64,000 nt of DNA. Source: Streptomyces angustmyceticus. GTDB lineage: Bacteria; Actinomycetota; Actinomycetes; Streptomycetales; Streptomycetaceae. The position numbers were made by a program, and so were the translations under genes. Where the stretch lies: assembly GCF_019933235.1 (NCBI RefSeq), contig NZ_CP082945.1, positions 6,547,501 to 6,611,500 of the forward strand, read 5' to 3'. Under the pieces are notes generated by a model. It was not told the origin of the DNA. It worked only from the letters and a program-made list of their open reading frames with translations, and did not search any database. How positions within the stretch are numbered: position 1 is the first letter of the stretch; every line of letters starts with the position of its first letter. Positions 34,121-43,002 of this stretch are shown in pieces.

Positions 34121-34813
34121 TCAGAAGTCGTACGGCTTCTTGGTGCTCCAGTTCAGCACGTCGGCCTCGTTCCAGCTGAACTGCGGCTTGTCGCCCTTGA
34201 GGGAGACGGAGTAGGAGGGGCCGCTGCGGCCGTCCGCGCCGCGCAGCGCGAGGGCGAGCGACTGCGCCGTCTTGTTCTTCGAGCCGTAGTCGAAGAGGTT
34301 CACCGCGCTGTACGCCGAGCCGCCGGGCTGGAGCGTGATCTGCCGGCCGCCGCCCGGGTTGTCCTTCTTCGAGTGCGGCAGCGCGGCGCCGTTGTCGCCG
34401 AGCTTCACGGTCGGGTACGAGGTGACCCAGCAGGGCTTGGAGCCCTTGTTCGACGCGGTGACCAGCAGGTGGTCGCCCTGCTGCCCGGCGAACCGGTGCA
34501 CCGCGGTGAGCAGCATCTCGTCGCCGCGGCACTGCTGGGCGCCGGCCGTGGTGCCCTTGTTCGTGGTCTGGCCCGTCCCGCCCGTGGCGGTCGTCGAGCG
34601 CGCACCGTCCTTGGCGTCACCGCTGCCGTTGGCCTGCGCCGAGCCGCCCTTGGCGTCCCCGTTGGCGGCGGACGACTGGCTCTGCGAGCTGCCGGCGCTG
34701 TCGGCGCCCGCCGCCTTCGAGTCCCCGTCGGCGCCGCCGCAGGCGGTCAGGCCCAGCGCCAGCGCGGCGGTGACGGCGGCCAGGGCGGCGGTACGAATCC
34801 GGGAAGTGCGCAT
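34121..34813 (-). CDS. DUF4232 lipoprotein
   Basis: A 230-residue exported lipoprotein. The signal peptide (AALAAVTAALALGLTACGG) ends in the lipobox LTAC, so the cysteine near residue 25 would be lipidated. A Ser/Gly/Ala/Asp-rich linker (about 27-95) precedes a DUF4232 domain (about 98-225; LLVTASNKGSKPCWVTSYPTVKL, LQPGGSAYSAVNLF), with a disulfide-type cysteine pair (QCRGDE and KPCW). Start ATG 34813 has AGGGGGAA upstream. The function of the beta-sandwich DUF4232 domain is unknown; family members are abundant in Streptomyces. Confidence 0.88.
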   Translation of the reverse strand: MRTSRIRTAALAAVTAALALGLTACGGADGDSKAAGADSAGSSQSQSSAANGDAKGGSAQANGSGDAKDGARSTTATGGTGQTTNKGTTAGAQQCRGDEMLLTAVHRFAGQQGDHLLVTASNKGSKPCWVTSYPTVKLGDNGAALPHSKKDNPGGGRQITLQPGGSAYSAVNLFDYGSKNKTAQSLALALRGADGRSGPSYSVSLKGDKPQFSWNEADVLNWSTKKPYDF

Positions 34814-34995
34814 GATCGGGTTCCCCCTGCGTTTCGTGCGGGAACCGTTCCCGCGGTGTGCACACCACTTTTCCCGGAGCCACTGACGTTCCGTGAACGC
34901 CTCACTCACGTTCCGCTAACGCACCGCGCGAACGGGTGGGACCGTGCCGGCGCCGGTGGAAGCGGCCGGAAGGACAAAGGACAGGGGACAGCGCG

Positions 34996-35949
34996 ATGAC
35001 CCACCACGACGAGGCGGCGGCCGTCCGACCGCTGACACGGGCCTGGGTGAGCCGGCACCTGGCGGCCGGCGAGCGGATCGTCGGAACCGAGGCGCTGCCC
35101 GGCGGTATCACCGCCGAGATGCGGAGGCTGACCATCGGTACGCGGGACGGCGGCACGCGTGACCTGGTGCTGCGGACCTTCGTCGACACCGAGCACGCCG
35201 AGGACCGGCTGCACAGGGAGGCCGGCGCCCTGACCCTGTGCACGGGGACCGGCGTGCCGGCCCCCGGACTGGTCGCGGTCGATCCGGCCGCTTCGCATGG
35301 TGAGTACCCCTCGCTCCTCATGACGCATCTGGCGGGCCGGACGGTCCTCGACGACGAGGGACTGGAGGCGCGCGTCCCGCTGCTGGCCCGTCAGCTCGTG
35401 GCGATCCACGCGGTGCGACCCGTTGAGCGGCCCCGGGACTACGTGGCGCTGACGACCGCGGACACCGTCGTGGTGCCGCAGGGCGCCGACGCGGCGGCAT
35501 GGGCCGCGGCGATCGACGTGATCCGCAGGCCCGCGCCGCCCGGCGCGGGGCGATTCCTGCACCGGGACTTCCAGCCCGGCAACGTGCTGTTCGAGGTGCC
35601 GCCCGGGGACCCGGCAGGTGCCCGGATCACCGGCGTCGTCGACTGGGCGGCCGCCTCCTGGGGCCCGGCGGATCTCGACGTGGCGCACTGCTCGACCAAT
35701 CTCGCGCTGCTGCACGGCCCGGCGTGGGGTCCGCGGTTCGCCGAGGCGTACGAGGAGGCCGGCGGGGCCCTGGCCGCGGCCGCGAGCGAGCGGCTGTACT
35801 GGCGGGTACGGGACGCACTGGCGCTCTCGGAAGAGGTGCGGCGGGTGTCGCGGCCCTGGCGCGAGGCGGGGAGGACCGACCTGACCGCGCGAGCCGTGGA
35901 GGAGCGGCTGGATGCCTACGTCACCGCCCTGATGGACGCGCCGGGCTGA
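34996..35949 (+). CDS. Aminoglycoside phosphotransferase-family kinase
   Basis: A 317-residue small-molecule kinase of the APH fold. Visible are the nucleotide loop region (LPGGITAEMRRLTI), the catalytic loop FLHRDFQPGNVLF (about 190-202; Asp and Asn present) and the metal-binding Asp in GVVDWAAASWGPADLDVAHC (about 215-234). Such kinases phosphorylate antibiotics, choline, homoserine or other alcohols, and the substrate cannot be read here. ATG 34996 is preceded by a purine-rich GGAAGGACAAAGGACAGGGG stretch. The transposon lies 22 bases after its stop codon. Confidence 0.85.
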   Translation: MTHHDEAAAVRPLTRAWVSRHLAAGERIVGTEALPGGITAEMRRLTIGTRDGGTRDLVLRTFVDTEHAEDRLHREAGALTLCTGTGVPAPGLVAVDPAASHGEYPSLLMTHLAGRTVLDDEGLEARVPLLARQLVAIHAVRPVERPRDYVALTTADTVVVPQGADAAAWAAAIDVIRRPAPPGAGRFLHRDFQPGNVLFEVPPGDPAGARITGVVDWAAASWGPADLDVAHCSTNLALLHGPAWGPRFAEAYEEAGGALAAAASERLYWRVRDALALSEEVRRVSRPWREAGRTDLTARAVEERLDAYVTALMDAPG

Positions 35950-35963
35950 GCGGCCGGGGGCAG

Positions 35964-35971
35964 TCTCCCGC
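35964..35971. repeat. Left 8-bp direct repeat (target site duplication)
   Basis: TCTCCCGC immediately outside the left terminal repeat; the identical 8 bases follow the right end at 43344-43351. Extending by one base on either side breaks the match. Confidence 0.85.
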
Positions 35972-36038
35972 TGTGACTGAGCGGCTGAGTTGGCCCTTTA
36001 GCGCTTGAGTTGGCCCGCCTGAGCGTCGGTGTTGGCCC
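35972..36038 (+). repeat. Left terminal inverted repeat with three transposase sites
   Basis: Starts TGTGACTGAGCGGCTGAGTT. GTTGGCCC recurs at 35989-35996, 36009-36016 and 36031-36038, spaced 20 then 22 bases, each preceded by a GAG- or GGT-type triplet. This is the arrangement expected of TnsB-binding sites. Confidence 0.9.
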
Positions 36039-36138
36039 GCAGGGTAGCGGCTGGTGTGCTGACCTGCTGGGACTTCGAGAGAAGCTGTACGGGAAGCGGT
36101 GCAAGCGCGCTGTTGTGGGGGCATGACGGTTACGGTCC

Positions 36139-38202
36139 ATGCTCCGGAGATCGAATCCCGGCCGATCTGGTCGCACAGCTGCACCTTGGATGAACTCGTT
36201 GCTCCTGACGCGGGCCCGGATCCGGATGGCGCATCTGCTGGAGGTGGAGACCGGCTACCGCAGTGGCAGCCGCTCCTGGGCCAGGCCCGGTGAGCCCAGG
36301 GTCGAGTACGACCCGGAACGGACCACGCTGACCGAGCGCCGACGCGCGAAGGTGGCCGAGCTGAAGGATCTGGACCGCCAGGAGGCCAAACAGCTGGGGC
36401 TGGAGTGGATCAGTGAGCGCACGCTGAAACGCATGGCCGCTCATTACGACGAGAACGGGTTGATGGGCCTGGCAGACGGAAGGTGGACGCCACCCCTGCG
36501 AGGCCGCCGGGCGATCGGAGACGAAGTCGCCGAGGCGATCCGTTCCGTACATGCCGAGTCGCTACATCGCTCGAAGCTGAGCATGAAGACGAAGGAGAGG
36601 TTGATCCACCAGTACGTGCGGGAGAAATTCGAGACCGAGGGCAAGAAGGTGGAGGTGCCGCACTACACCACGCTGGCGAAGGTGTGGAAGGAGTGGTTCG
36701 GCACCGAAGGGGCCCGGCAGCGATACATCCGCTCCGCCGCGGCGGTGGAGACGGGGAAGGCGAAGGTGGTAATCGTCCGGCCGGGGCAGGTGGTCGCACT
36801 AGACACCACGCCGCTGCCGGTGAAGGTGCTCGACGATGTCTTCGGTGCCCCGATCTCCGTCCGTCTCACCCTGGCCCTGGACACCTACTCGCATTCGCTG
36901 GTCGCGTTCCGTCTCACGCCGGTGTCTGACTCGTCGGTGGAGGTGGCGATGCTGCTGCGGGATGTGCTGTTGCCGCTGCCGATGCGCCCGGACTGGGGCG
37001 AGGAGATGGAGTGGCCCTACCCAGGCGTCCCGGCCGCCTTGGTGGCCGAGTTCGCAGGGCACCGAGTAGCCGGCCTGCCGTTCTTCGCTCCGGAGACGGT
37101 GACCAGCGATCACGGCAGCGTTTACAAGAATCACCAGATCGTGCAGGTAGCACGCACGTTGGGGATCGAGTTGTTGCCGGCCCGTGCGATGCGTCCGACC
37201 GACAAGGCTGCCTGCGAACGCGCCTTCGCCGGGATCCAGTCGCTGCTGCTGGAACTCCTGCTCGGGTTCCGCGGCATCGATGTCGCGGACCGCGGAGTGG
37301 ACCCCGAAGGGGACGCGGTCTGGACACTGGCGGAGATGGAGCACCTGTTGGCAACTTGGGTTGTCGCAGTGTGGCAAAACCGGAGACTCGATCAGTATTC
37401 GCCTGCTTGGGACCCGGGCGGGCGACACAGTCCGAACACCCTCTTCGCCGCTGCGGCGGCCCGCGACGGGATCAGTCTGGAGATCCCCGAGCCGAGTCTG
37501 TACTACGAACTTCTGCCCGCACACTTCGTGAGGATCGACCGCCGTCGTGGGGTAAAGATCGGCGGACTCTGGTACGGCGGCACCGACCCGGTTCTGGACC
37601 CCTATCGCGGCCAGCGCTCCGGCCGCAGCGGACGGCACGAGGGTAAGTGGGCCGTCAATCGCGATCCTCGGGACTGCCGCGAGGTCTACTTCGAGGACCC
37701 CGAGCACGCGGGGGTCTGGCATGCCCTGAGTTGGAACGGCCTGCCGCCGGGAGACGACGTCCCGGCTTTCTCTGATACGCGCGTACGTGAAGTGCTGCGC
37801 GAGGCGGCCCGCACCGGCCTCAAGCCGCGCGACGATGGTGAACTGCTGCCCGTGCTGCTGAAGTTGGTTGCCACACGCACGCCGGTTGCGGCATGGCCCA
37901 CCCAGATGACCGCCAAGCAGAAGAGCGAGCGGGCTCGTGAGCTGGTGCGAGCCCGCGCTGCCGCGTCCGACCGGGCGCCGGTTCCGTTGAGCACTCTTCC
38001 TCCACCCACCCCACCATCTGAGCTGGCCGCCAACACTCGGCGAGCCGTCACTGCAGACCGGCAGCGGCGCCGCGAGGCCGCTGTCTCGCAGCCGCCGACA
38101 GCGCCTCCTCTGCTGGGTGAGTCCTTGCGGGCCCGCAGCCTGTTCCTGCTGCCTGACGAGGACGTCGACCAAGCCGATGAGCCGGGATCGGGGACCACAT
38201 GA
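36139..38202 (+). CDS. tnsB: DDE transposase, TnsB/TniA type (Mu C-terminal domain)
   Basis: The 687-residue integrase-fold enzyme that would cut and join the 3' ends. Residues 30-200 hold helix-turn-helix DNA-binding modules (ISERTLKRMAAHYDENGLMGLADGRW, YTTLAKVWKEWFG). The catalytic core has Asp 222 (VVALDTTPLPVKV), Asp 324 (VTSDHGSVYKN) and Glu 360 (DKAACERAFAGIQ), a standard D,D(35)E triad. A Mu-type beta domain follows (about 470-560) and a basic, disordered C-terminus that may contact TnsC. The start is uncertain: ATG 36139 and ATG 36190 both lack a clear ribosome site, and the protein seems to lack an N-terminal module that I would expect. TGA overlaps the tnsC ATG. Confidence 0.9.
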   Translation: MLRRSNPGRSGRTAAPWMNSLLLTRARIRMAHLLEVETGYRSGSRSWARPGEPRVEYDPERTTLTERRRAKVAELKDLDRQEAKQLGLEWISERTLKRMAAHYDENGLMGLADGRWTPPLRGRRAIGDEVAEAIRSVHAESLHRSKLSMKTKERLIHQYVREKFETEGKKVEVPHYTTLAKVWKEWFGTEGARQRYIRSAAAVETGKAKVVIVRPGQVVALDTTPLPVKVLDDVFGAPISVRLTLALDTYSHSLVAFRLTPVSDSSVEVAMLLRDVLLPLPMRPDWGEEMEWPYPGVPAALVAEFAGHRVAGLPFFAPETVTSDHGSVYKNHQIVQVARTLGIELLPARAMRPTDKAACERAFAGIQSLLLELLLGFRGIDVADRGVDPEGDAVWTLAEMEHLLATWVVAVWQNRRLDQYSPAWDPGGRHSPNTLFAAAAARDGISLEIPEPSLYYELLPAHFVRIDRRRGVKIGGLWYGGTDPVLDPYRGQRSGRSGRHEGKWAVNRDPRDCREVYFEDPEHAGVWHALSWNGLPPGDDVPAFSDTRVREVLREAARTGLKPRDDGELLPVLLKLVATRTPVAAWPTQMTAKQKSERARELVRARAAASDRAPVPLSTLPPPTPPSELAANTRRAVTADRQRRREAAVSQPPTAPPLLGESLRARSLFLLPDEDVDQADEPGSGTT

Positions 38203-39476
38203 GTGCCCCGAGCGGCAGAGGGTCTGTCCCTTTCGTACTGCCGGGCCCTCCGCCGATGCGGGATACGGTCGACGGCTGGGAGCGCTGGCGCAGTACTCGC
38301 CACGACTTCGTGCCCGCGCCTCGGTTGAGTCCGGCTGAATGGCGACTGCTGAGCCCGAGGAAGAAGACGTTGCACGATTTGCACCGCGCGGCTACGCACG
38401 CCAATCTCCCGCTGCTTCAGACCCCTATGACCAAAGCCGTCACCAAGTTGCTGCACGGACGGGTCATGACCAATGCGCTCAAGCACAAGCCGACCACCCG
38501 GGCCGGAGTCATGGTCACGGGCGGGGGATACCAGGGCAAGACAGAGACGGGGTGCGAGATCCTGGCGACGTTCGAGGACACCTGGCTGGAACTGCGGCGC
38601 CATCTCAATCCAGATGCCGTCGCCGGGGCCCGCGACCTGCACATTCCTGTTGCCTATGTACAAACCCCGGTGACGGCGAAGCCGAAAAGCCTTTGCAAGG
38701 CCATCCTGAACTTCTACGGCGCCCCGATCCATCCGCGCATGGACCTTCCCGAGCTGATCCGGCAGGTCGCTGCTTCCCTGCATGACCATGGAACGAGGGC
38801 GCTTCTACTGGACGACATTACGAGGCTCCGCCTCCATCGAGCCGACGATCAGGACACGCTCGACCTGATCCGGGCCTTCATGAGCATGCACGTCACCCTC
38901 GTCCTCATCGGAGTGGACATCCCCGGCTCAGGCCTGCTCAGAGAAGGCCGACACGATCCCCGCACAGGCCAGGTGATCTTCCCCTCCTCCCGGCAGGCCA
39001 AAGTTCACGGACTGGAAGCGACACAGACCGAGCGGCGCTTCGACCTCGTTGAACTTGATCACTTCCGCTACGACACCGACGAACAGATCACCGCCTGGAT
39101 CGACCACCTCACCGGCGTCGAAGCCCAGCGCAGGCTGATGAACGCCCCCTCGGACATGCTCACCGGGGGACGCATGCCCGAGTACCTCTTCGAGCGCACC
39201 AACGGCGTGGTCGGCCTGCTGGAACGGCTGATCGAAGACGGTTGCCAGGAAGCCATCGATTCGAGTGAGGAGTGCTTGACCGAGAGCCTCCTCGAAGGCA
39301 TCGCCATCACCGTCGACGGGGACACCGCCCGTGATCCCGGAGCTGGAGAAATCCCCGTTGTCCCGGCGTCGGTCAATAGCGGCCCTGCCGCTGGCCCTCG
39401 CTCGGCCAAACGTAAGCGCCCCAGGAACACCGTGCTCGACGACCATGGCCCGGCAGCCGAGAACACCGGAACCTGA
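38199..39476 (+). CDS. tnsC: AAA ATPase, TnsC/TniB type
   Basis: The 425-residue ATPase that in this family assembles on target DNA and links targeting protein to transposase. It has Walker A GGGYQGKTE (about residues 108-116) and Walker B RALLLDDITRL (about 200-210), then a sensor-1-like strand TLVLIGVDIPGSG. An N-terminal extension (PPPMRDTVDGWERWRSTRHDFVPAPRL) resembles the TnsC/TniB segment that meets TniQ. The last 60 residues are disordered. ATGA overlap with tnsB means coupled translation; tniQ follows after eight bases. Confidence 0.9.
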   Translation: MSAPSGRGSVPFVLPGPPPMRDTVDGWERWRSTRHDFVPAPRLSPAEWRLLSPRKKTLHDLHRAATHANLPLLQTPMTKAVTKLLHGRVMTNALKHKPTTRAGVMVTGGGYQGKTETGCEILATFEDTWLELRRHLNPDAVAGARDLHIPVAYVQTPVTAKPKSLCKAILNFYGAPIHPRMDLPELIRQVAASLHDHGTRALLLDDITRLRLHRADDQDTLDLIRAFMSMHVTLVLIGVDIPGSGLLREGRHDPRTGQVIFPSSRQAKVHGLEATQTERRFDLVELDHFRYDTDEQITAWIDHLTGVEAQRRLMNAPSDMLTGGRMPEYLFERTNGVVGLLERLIEDGCQEAIDSSEECLTESLLEGIAITVDGDTARDPGAGEIPVVPASVNSGPAAGPRSAKRKRPRNTVLDDHGPAAENTGT

Positions 39477-39484
39477 ATACGCCG

Positions 39485-41287
39485 GTGCATCCCCTTCCCC
39501 GGAGCCTTGATCCGTTGCCTGACGAGTGCCTGCCCGGTTACCTGTTGCGGCTGTCCTTCCGGCTCGACCTGACCCCCGCCGAGCTCGGGCGCACCACGGG
39601 CCTGGTATCGACTAACGGCGGCCATCTCGCTCGCCGACTCGTTCTAGATTTCCCCGGTTTGTCACTTAACGAGTTCGCCAAAGCTACCCGGCTGTCACGC
39701 GATGAGGCGAGGTCTCTCACGCTGAGCACGTGGCGTCGCAACTACCCTCCGATCCAACGCTGGTTGCCGCCACTGCACGGCCAAGCCCCACAGATCGACA
39801 AATGGATCCTGGGCGGACTCGACCGTTACTGTCCCCAGTGCCTGGCTGGGGATGACAGCCCAATCCAGCGCGAATACGGCGGTTCCTGGAAGAAGGAATG
39901 GCACCTTGGAATCGTCTTCGCCTGTCCACAGCACGAGTGCTTCCTCCGTCACCACTGTCCGCAGGGCGGGCAGCCACCGGACTATGACCGAGCGTCCAGA
40001 CTGATCCCCTTCGACGGTTTTCGCGGTCTCCACCCCACCGCATGCCGCTATCCATTACCCCCTACTGCTCGAAAGCTCAGACGACCTCCTTGCCGGGCCC
40101 AACTCGACCAGGCTCCACCCCCTGCCTTGCGCCCTGGCCCCCGGCTGCTGGCACTGCAACATCATCTTCTCGGCCTGCTCAAAACCCGCGACGTTGATCA
40201 CGAAGTCCGCGAATATTTCAGTGACTTGCATCTGCTCGCTGCGTTGATCACTTTCTCGTGGCCCCACAGCAGGCGTCGAGTCGACTCCATATTCGCCCCG
40301 ATTGTCGACATCGAGACCGACACCCGAAGGACGTTTGGCGGCATCCGAGTCCACGAAACTTCCCCTATAGACCCCATTGCCTGCGGTGCGATCCTCGACG
40401 CTGCCCACTCCTTGCTACAGATCGACAGTCTTCGTAATGTCCTCGCTGAATTCTTCGACTCGGCCCTCACCGGCGCCCCCGCCCGCGCGGGATGGGCCCA
40501 GATCTTCACCAAGTACGAAAAATCCTGCTCACGGCGTTTGCGTACTGCCGCAGCACCCCTCATCCGCACCTACTCCCCCTCTCCTGGGTGGCCCGCCCCA
40601 CGCTCCACCCGCACCGCCGGCTACCGGGCTGAAAACATTCCCGCCCACCTGGAACCGGACCGGTATGCCCGCCACTTCCAGAAACTCGACGGCCCAACCG
40701 ACCACAAGATCCTCCGTCGGATCGCAGCCATCCAACTCGTCCAGTGGGCCACTCAAGCTTCAATCCCCGAAGCCGCCCGCTACCTCGGTCTTGAAGCTGA
40801 GAAGGCGCTCTACACCGAAGACAACACTCGCATCTGGTTGAAATCCACCCGCGAAGTGCAGGAGTTCGGTATCGCCCTACAGGGCCTCGCCGCGGAACTC
40901 AGCAGCGGAGCCGACGGACTCATCGACTATCAGTACCGCCGAGAAGCCCTCCGCGACTGGTGCCTCGATCCCAGCACCTGGCAGGAGTTGACCGGCCGAC
41001 TGGCGCCTCTGCGCGGCAAGCAACCCGCCCTCGACGATCGCAAGCGCCAGGACGCGTCCGTGTTCATCTGGGTCCACGTCACGCGTGGTGAGCACCTGTT
41101 CGCCCCTCGCCCCATCGAAGCCGAGCAACCACTGCACATCCAGCAAGACTGGGCGCGACGCCGGAACACCGCCTGGTTCCAACTCACCCGCCCCGACCCG
41201 ATGGGTCACTACGCTGACCTGCGGAAAACACTCACCGATTACGCTCACCAGCTCGTCGCAGACATCGAATTGACCTTGACACGGTGA
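39485..41287 (+). CDS. tniQ: TniQ/TnsD-type target-selection protein
   Basis: A 600-residue protein beginning LPRSLDPLPDECLPGYLLRLSFR, the normal TniQ start. A zinc-finger region follows: CPQC (Cys 116 and 119), then W-x-x-x-W-H-L-G and CPQHECF with further Cys/His (147-158). The remaining 430 residues are mostly helical without a motif I recognise. That length exceeds the TniQ of Tn5053 and approaches TnsD, whose C-terminal part reads an attachment site. By analogy the C-terminal two-thirds may recognise target DNA; this is inference. GTG 39485. Third-position A/T is commoner than in host genes. Confidence 0.85.
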   Translation: MHPLPRSLDPLPDECLPGYLLRLSFRLDLTPAELGRTTGLVSTNGGHLARRLVLDFPGLSLNEFAKATRLSRDEARSLTLSTWRRNYPPIQRWLPPLHGQAPQIDKWILGGLDRYCPQCLAGDDSPIQREYGGSWKKEWHLGIVFACPQHECFLRHHCPQGGQPPDYDRASRLIPFDGFRGLHPTACRYPLPPTARKLRRPPCRAQLDQAPPPALRPGPRLLALQHHLLGLLKTRDVDHEVREYFSDLHLLAALITFSWPHSRRRVDSIFAPIVDIETDTRRTFGGIRVHETSPIDPIACGAILDAAHSLLQIDSLRNVLAEFFDSALTGAPARAGWAQIFTKYEKSCSRRLRTAAAPLIRTYSPSPGWPAPRSTRTAGYRAENIPAHLEPDRYARHFQKLDGPTDHKILRRIAAIQLVQWATQASIPEAARYLGLEAEKALYTEDNTRIWLKSTREVQEFGIALQGLAAELSSGADGLIDYQYRREALRDWCLDPSTWQELTGRLAPLRGKQPALDDRKRQDASVFIWVHVTRGEHLFAPRPIEAEQPLHIQQDWARRRNTAWFQLTRPDPMGHYADLRKTLTDYAHQLVADIELTLTR

Positions 41288-41322
41288 CAGGGCCTTCACT
41301 GCTTGCCAAGGAGGTGGTCTCG

Positions 41323-41994
41323 ATGACGATCACGAGACAGGACACGGATGCGATACGAGTGCTTCAGGGGTTGGAGGACGGCCGTTCGTCCGTGCGACTG
41401 CGGGCTGCTCTGGCGGGCGGCACGACGCCTGACCCGCGCTTCATCGACAAGCTCATCGAGCGATGCGCGATCGAGCCCGAGTTTTTCGTTCGCGACATGC
41501 TGACCTGGGCGCTCACCCGCCACCCGGTGTCCATGACGCTTCCCAAGCTGGTCCGCGAAGCCCGGTCGGAGCGTGCGCAGGCACGGAGCCAGGCGCTGCA
41601 CACGCTGTCCAAGATCGGGGACCGGCAGGCGTGGCCGGCGATCACACGGGCGCTGTTGTCCGACGCCGACGACGAGGTGGCGCGGAGCGCCTGGCGAGCC
41701 GCGGTCATACTCGTGCCGGAAGGCGAGGAGTCCGCGCTGGCCGCGGTGCTGGCGACGCAGCTCGGGCGCGGTGGGCGAGAGATGCAGCTGAGTCTCAGCC
41801 GGGCGCTGGTCGCGCTGGGTGAACTGATGGTGCCGGCTCTCCTTGCTGCGACGACAGTCCCTGACCCGCGCATGCGCGCGCACGCGCTCGCCACACAACG
41901 GCTGCTGCGCGAACCGGACACCGGATTCGAGTCCGCAATCGAGGAGGCGAAACGCGTCGTGGCCCTCGGCAGGTCCGGCCAGGAGGGACGATAG
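41323..41994 (+). CDS. HEAT-repeat protein carried by the transposon
   Basis: A 223-residue, all-helical protein. Units such as PKLVREARSERAQARSQALHTLSKIGD, WPAITRALLSDADDEVARSAWRAAVIL and ALAAVLATQLGRGGREMQLSLSRALVALGE have the Asp/Val/Arg pattern of HEAT repeats (about four). No catalytic motif, signal peptide or membrane helix is seen. ATG 41323 follows a strong AAGGAGG site, so I reject the earlier start that overlaps the tniQ stop. The MerR-HEAT gene begins three bases after its stop. HEAT proteins are protein-binding scaffolds; partner unknown. Confidence 0.75.
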   Translation: MTITRQDTDAIRVLQGLEDGRSSVRLRAALAGGTTPDPRFIDKLIERCAIEPEFFVRDMLTWALTRHPVSMTLPKLVREARSERAQARSQALHTLSKIGDRQAWPAITRALLSDADDEVARSAWRAAVILVPEGEESALAAVLATQLGRGGREMQLSLSRALVALGELMVPALLAATTVPDPRMRAHALATQRLLREPDTGFESAIEEAKRVVALGRSGQEGR

Positions 41995-41997
41995 GAC

Positions 41998-43002
41998 GTG
42001 TTGATCGGTGAGGTGGCGCGACGGTCCGGGGTCAGTGCCCGCATGCTCCGGCATTACGAATCGCTCGGTCTGGTGCGTCCTTCGGGTCGTACCGGCTCCG
42101 GCTACCGGGAGTACTCCGGGGAGGACATCCGGCGGATCTTCCATATCGAGAGCCTGCGGTCGCTGGGTCTGTCGCTGCGCGAGATCGGACGCGCGCTCGA
42201 CGATCCCAGCTTCACGCCCTCAGCGCTCGTCGACGACCTCATCCGTCAGACGCGCGAACGCATCGCGGCGGAGACCGAACTGCTCACGCGGCTGCGCCGG
42301 ATCGATGCCGCAGACCCCGCAGGCTGGGAGGGCGTTCTCCAAGTCGTTTCGCTCCTCCAAGCACTGGGGTCGAAGAGCGCCCAAGCGCGCCAGCGCGCGG
42401 CCCTCTCCTCGGCCGACGAAGCACCGGTGCCGGTGGAGGCGCTGGTCGAGGCGGTACTGAGCGAGAGGGAGCCGAACGTCGCCGGGGCCCTTCGATGGGC
42501 GCTGGCGCGATCCGGCGACCGCGGCGCGGCACTGCTGTCGAAGGGACTGGGCTCACCGGCGGCCGCGGTGCGGGAACGTGCCGTTCAGTCCCTCGCCGAG
42601 ATGCCCGGCGGTGAGGCTGCCGCGCACCTGCGGGATGCACTCGCGAACCCCGACATCGTGGTCCGCAGGTATGCGGCTCTGGCGCTTGGGGCACGTGGTG
42701 AGGCAGATGCGGTCCCGATGCTCATCGACATGATCGTGGAGGGAAGGAACGACACCGACGCGGCCGATGCGCTGAGCGTGCTGGCGAGCGACACCGCAAC
42801 GGCGGATCAGATCGCGACCAGGCTCGTCGACCACCTCGCCCACGACACCACCCAAGCGCCTGCACGCGGACGGCTGACCCAGGCGCTTGCGGGCATCCCG
42901 GGCACGAGGGCGTCGCGTGCCCTCGTGGAGTTGTCGCATGACGAGGACCGTGCCGTTGCGCTGACTGCGGCATACCTTCTTCAGCTACGCGACGCACGAT
43001 GA
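41998..43002 (+). CDS. MerR-family regulator fused to HEAT repeats
   Basis: A 334-residue fusion. Residues 1-70 are a MerR winged helix (LIGEVARRSGVSARMLRHYESLGLVRPSGRTGSGYREYS), 75-110 the dimer coiled coil, and about 115-330 HEAT-like repeats (VEAVLSEREPNVAGALRWALARSGD, AVRERAVQSLAEMPGGEAAAHLRDAL, IVVRRYAALALGARGEADAVPMLIDMI). The usual metal- or drug-binding C-terminal part of MerR is replaced by the repeats. GTG 41998 has GGAGGGACGATAGGAC upstream. It is the last gene before the right transposon end and likely shares a transcript with the HEAT gene. It may regulate the transposon or a host function; nothing shows which. Confidence 0.82.
   Translation: MLIGEVARRSGVSARMLRHYESLGLVRPSGRTGSGYREYSGEDIRRIFHIESLRSLGLSLREIGRALDDPSFTPSALVDDLIRQTRERIAAETELLTRLRRIDAADPAGWEGVLQVVSLLQALGSKSAQARQRAALSSADEAPVPVEALVEAVLSEREPNVAGALRWALARSGDRGAALLSKGLGSPAAAVRERAVQSLAEMPGGEAAAHLRDALANPDIVVRRYAALALGARGEADAVPMLIDMIVEGRNDTDAADALSVLASDTATADQIATRLVDHLAHDTTQAPARGRLTQALAGIPGTRASRALVELSHDEDRAVALTAAYLLQLRDAR

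Noticed and set aside
36139..38202. A TnsA endonuclease domain fused to TnsB
   Set aside because: The N-terminal 200 residues are helix-turn-helix modules; no nuclease motif is visible and there is no room for TnsA before the left end.
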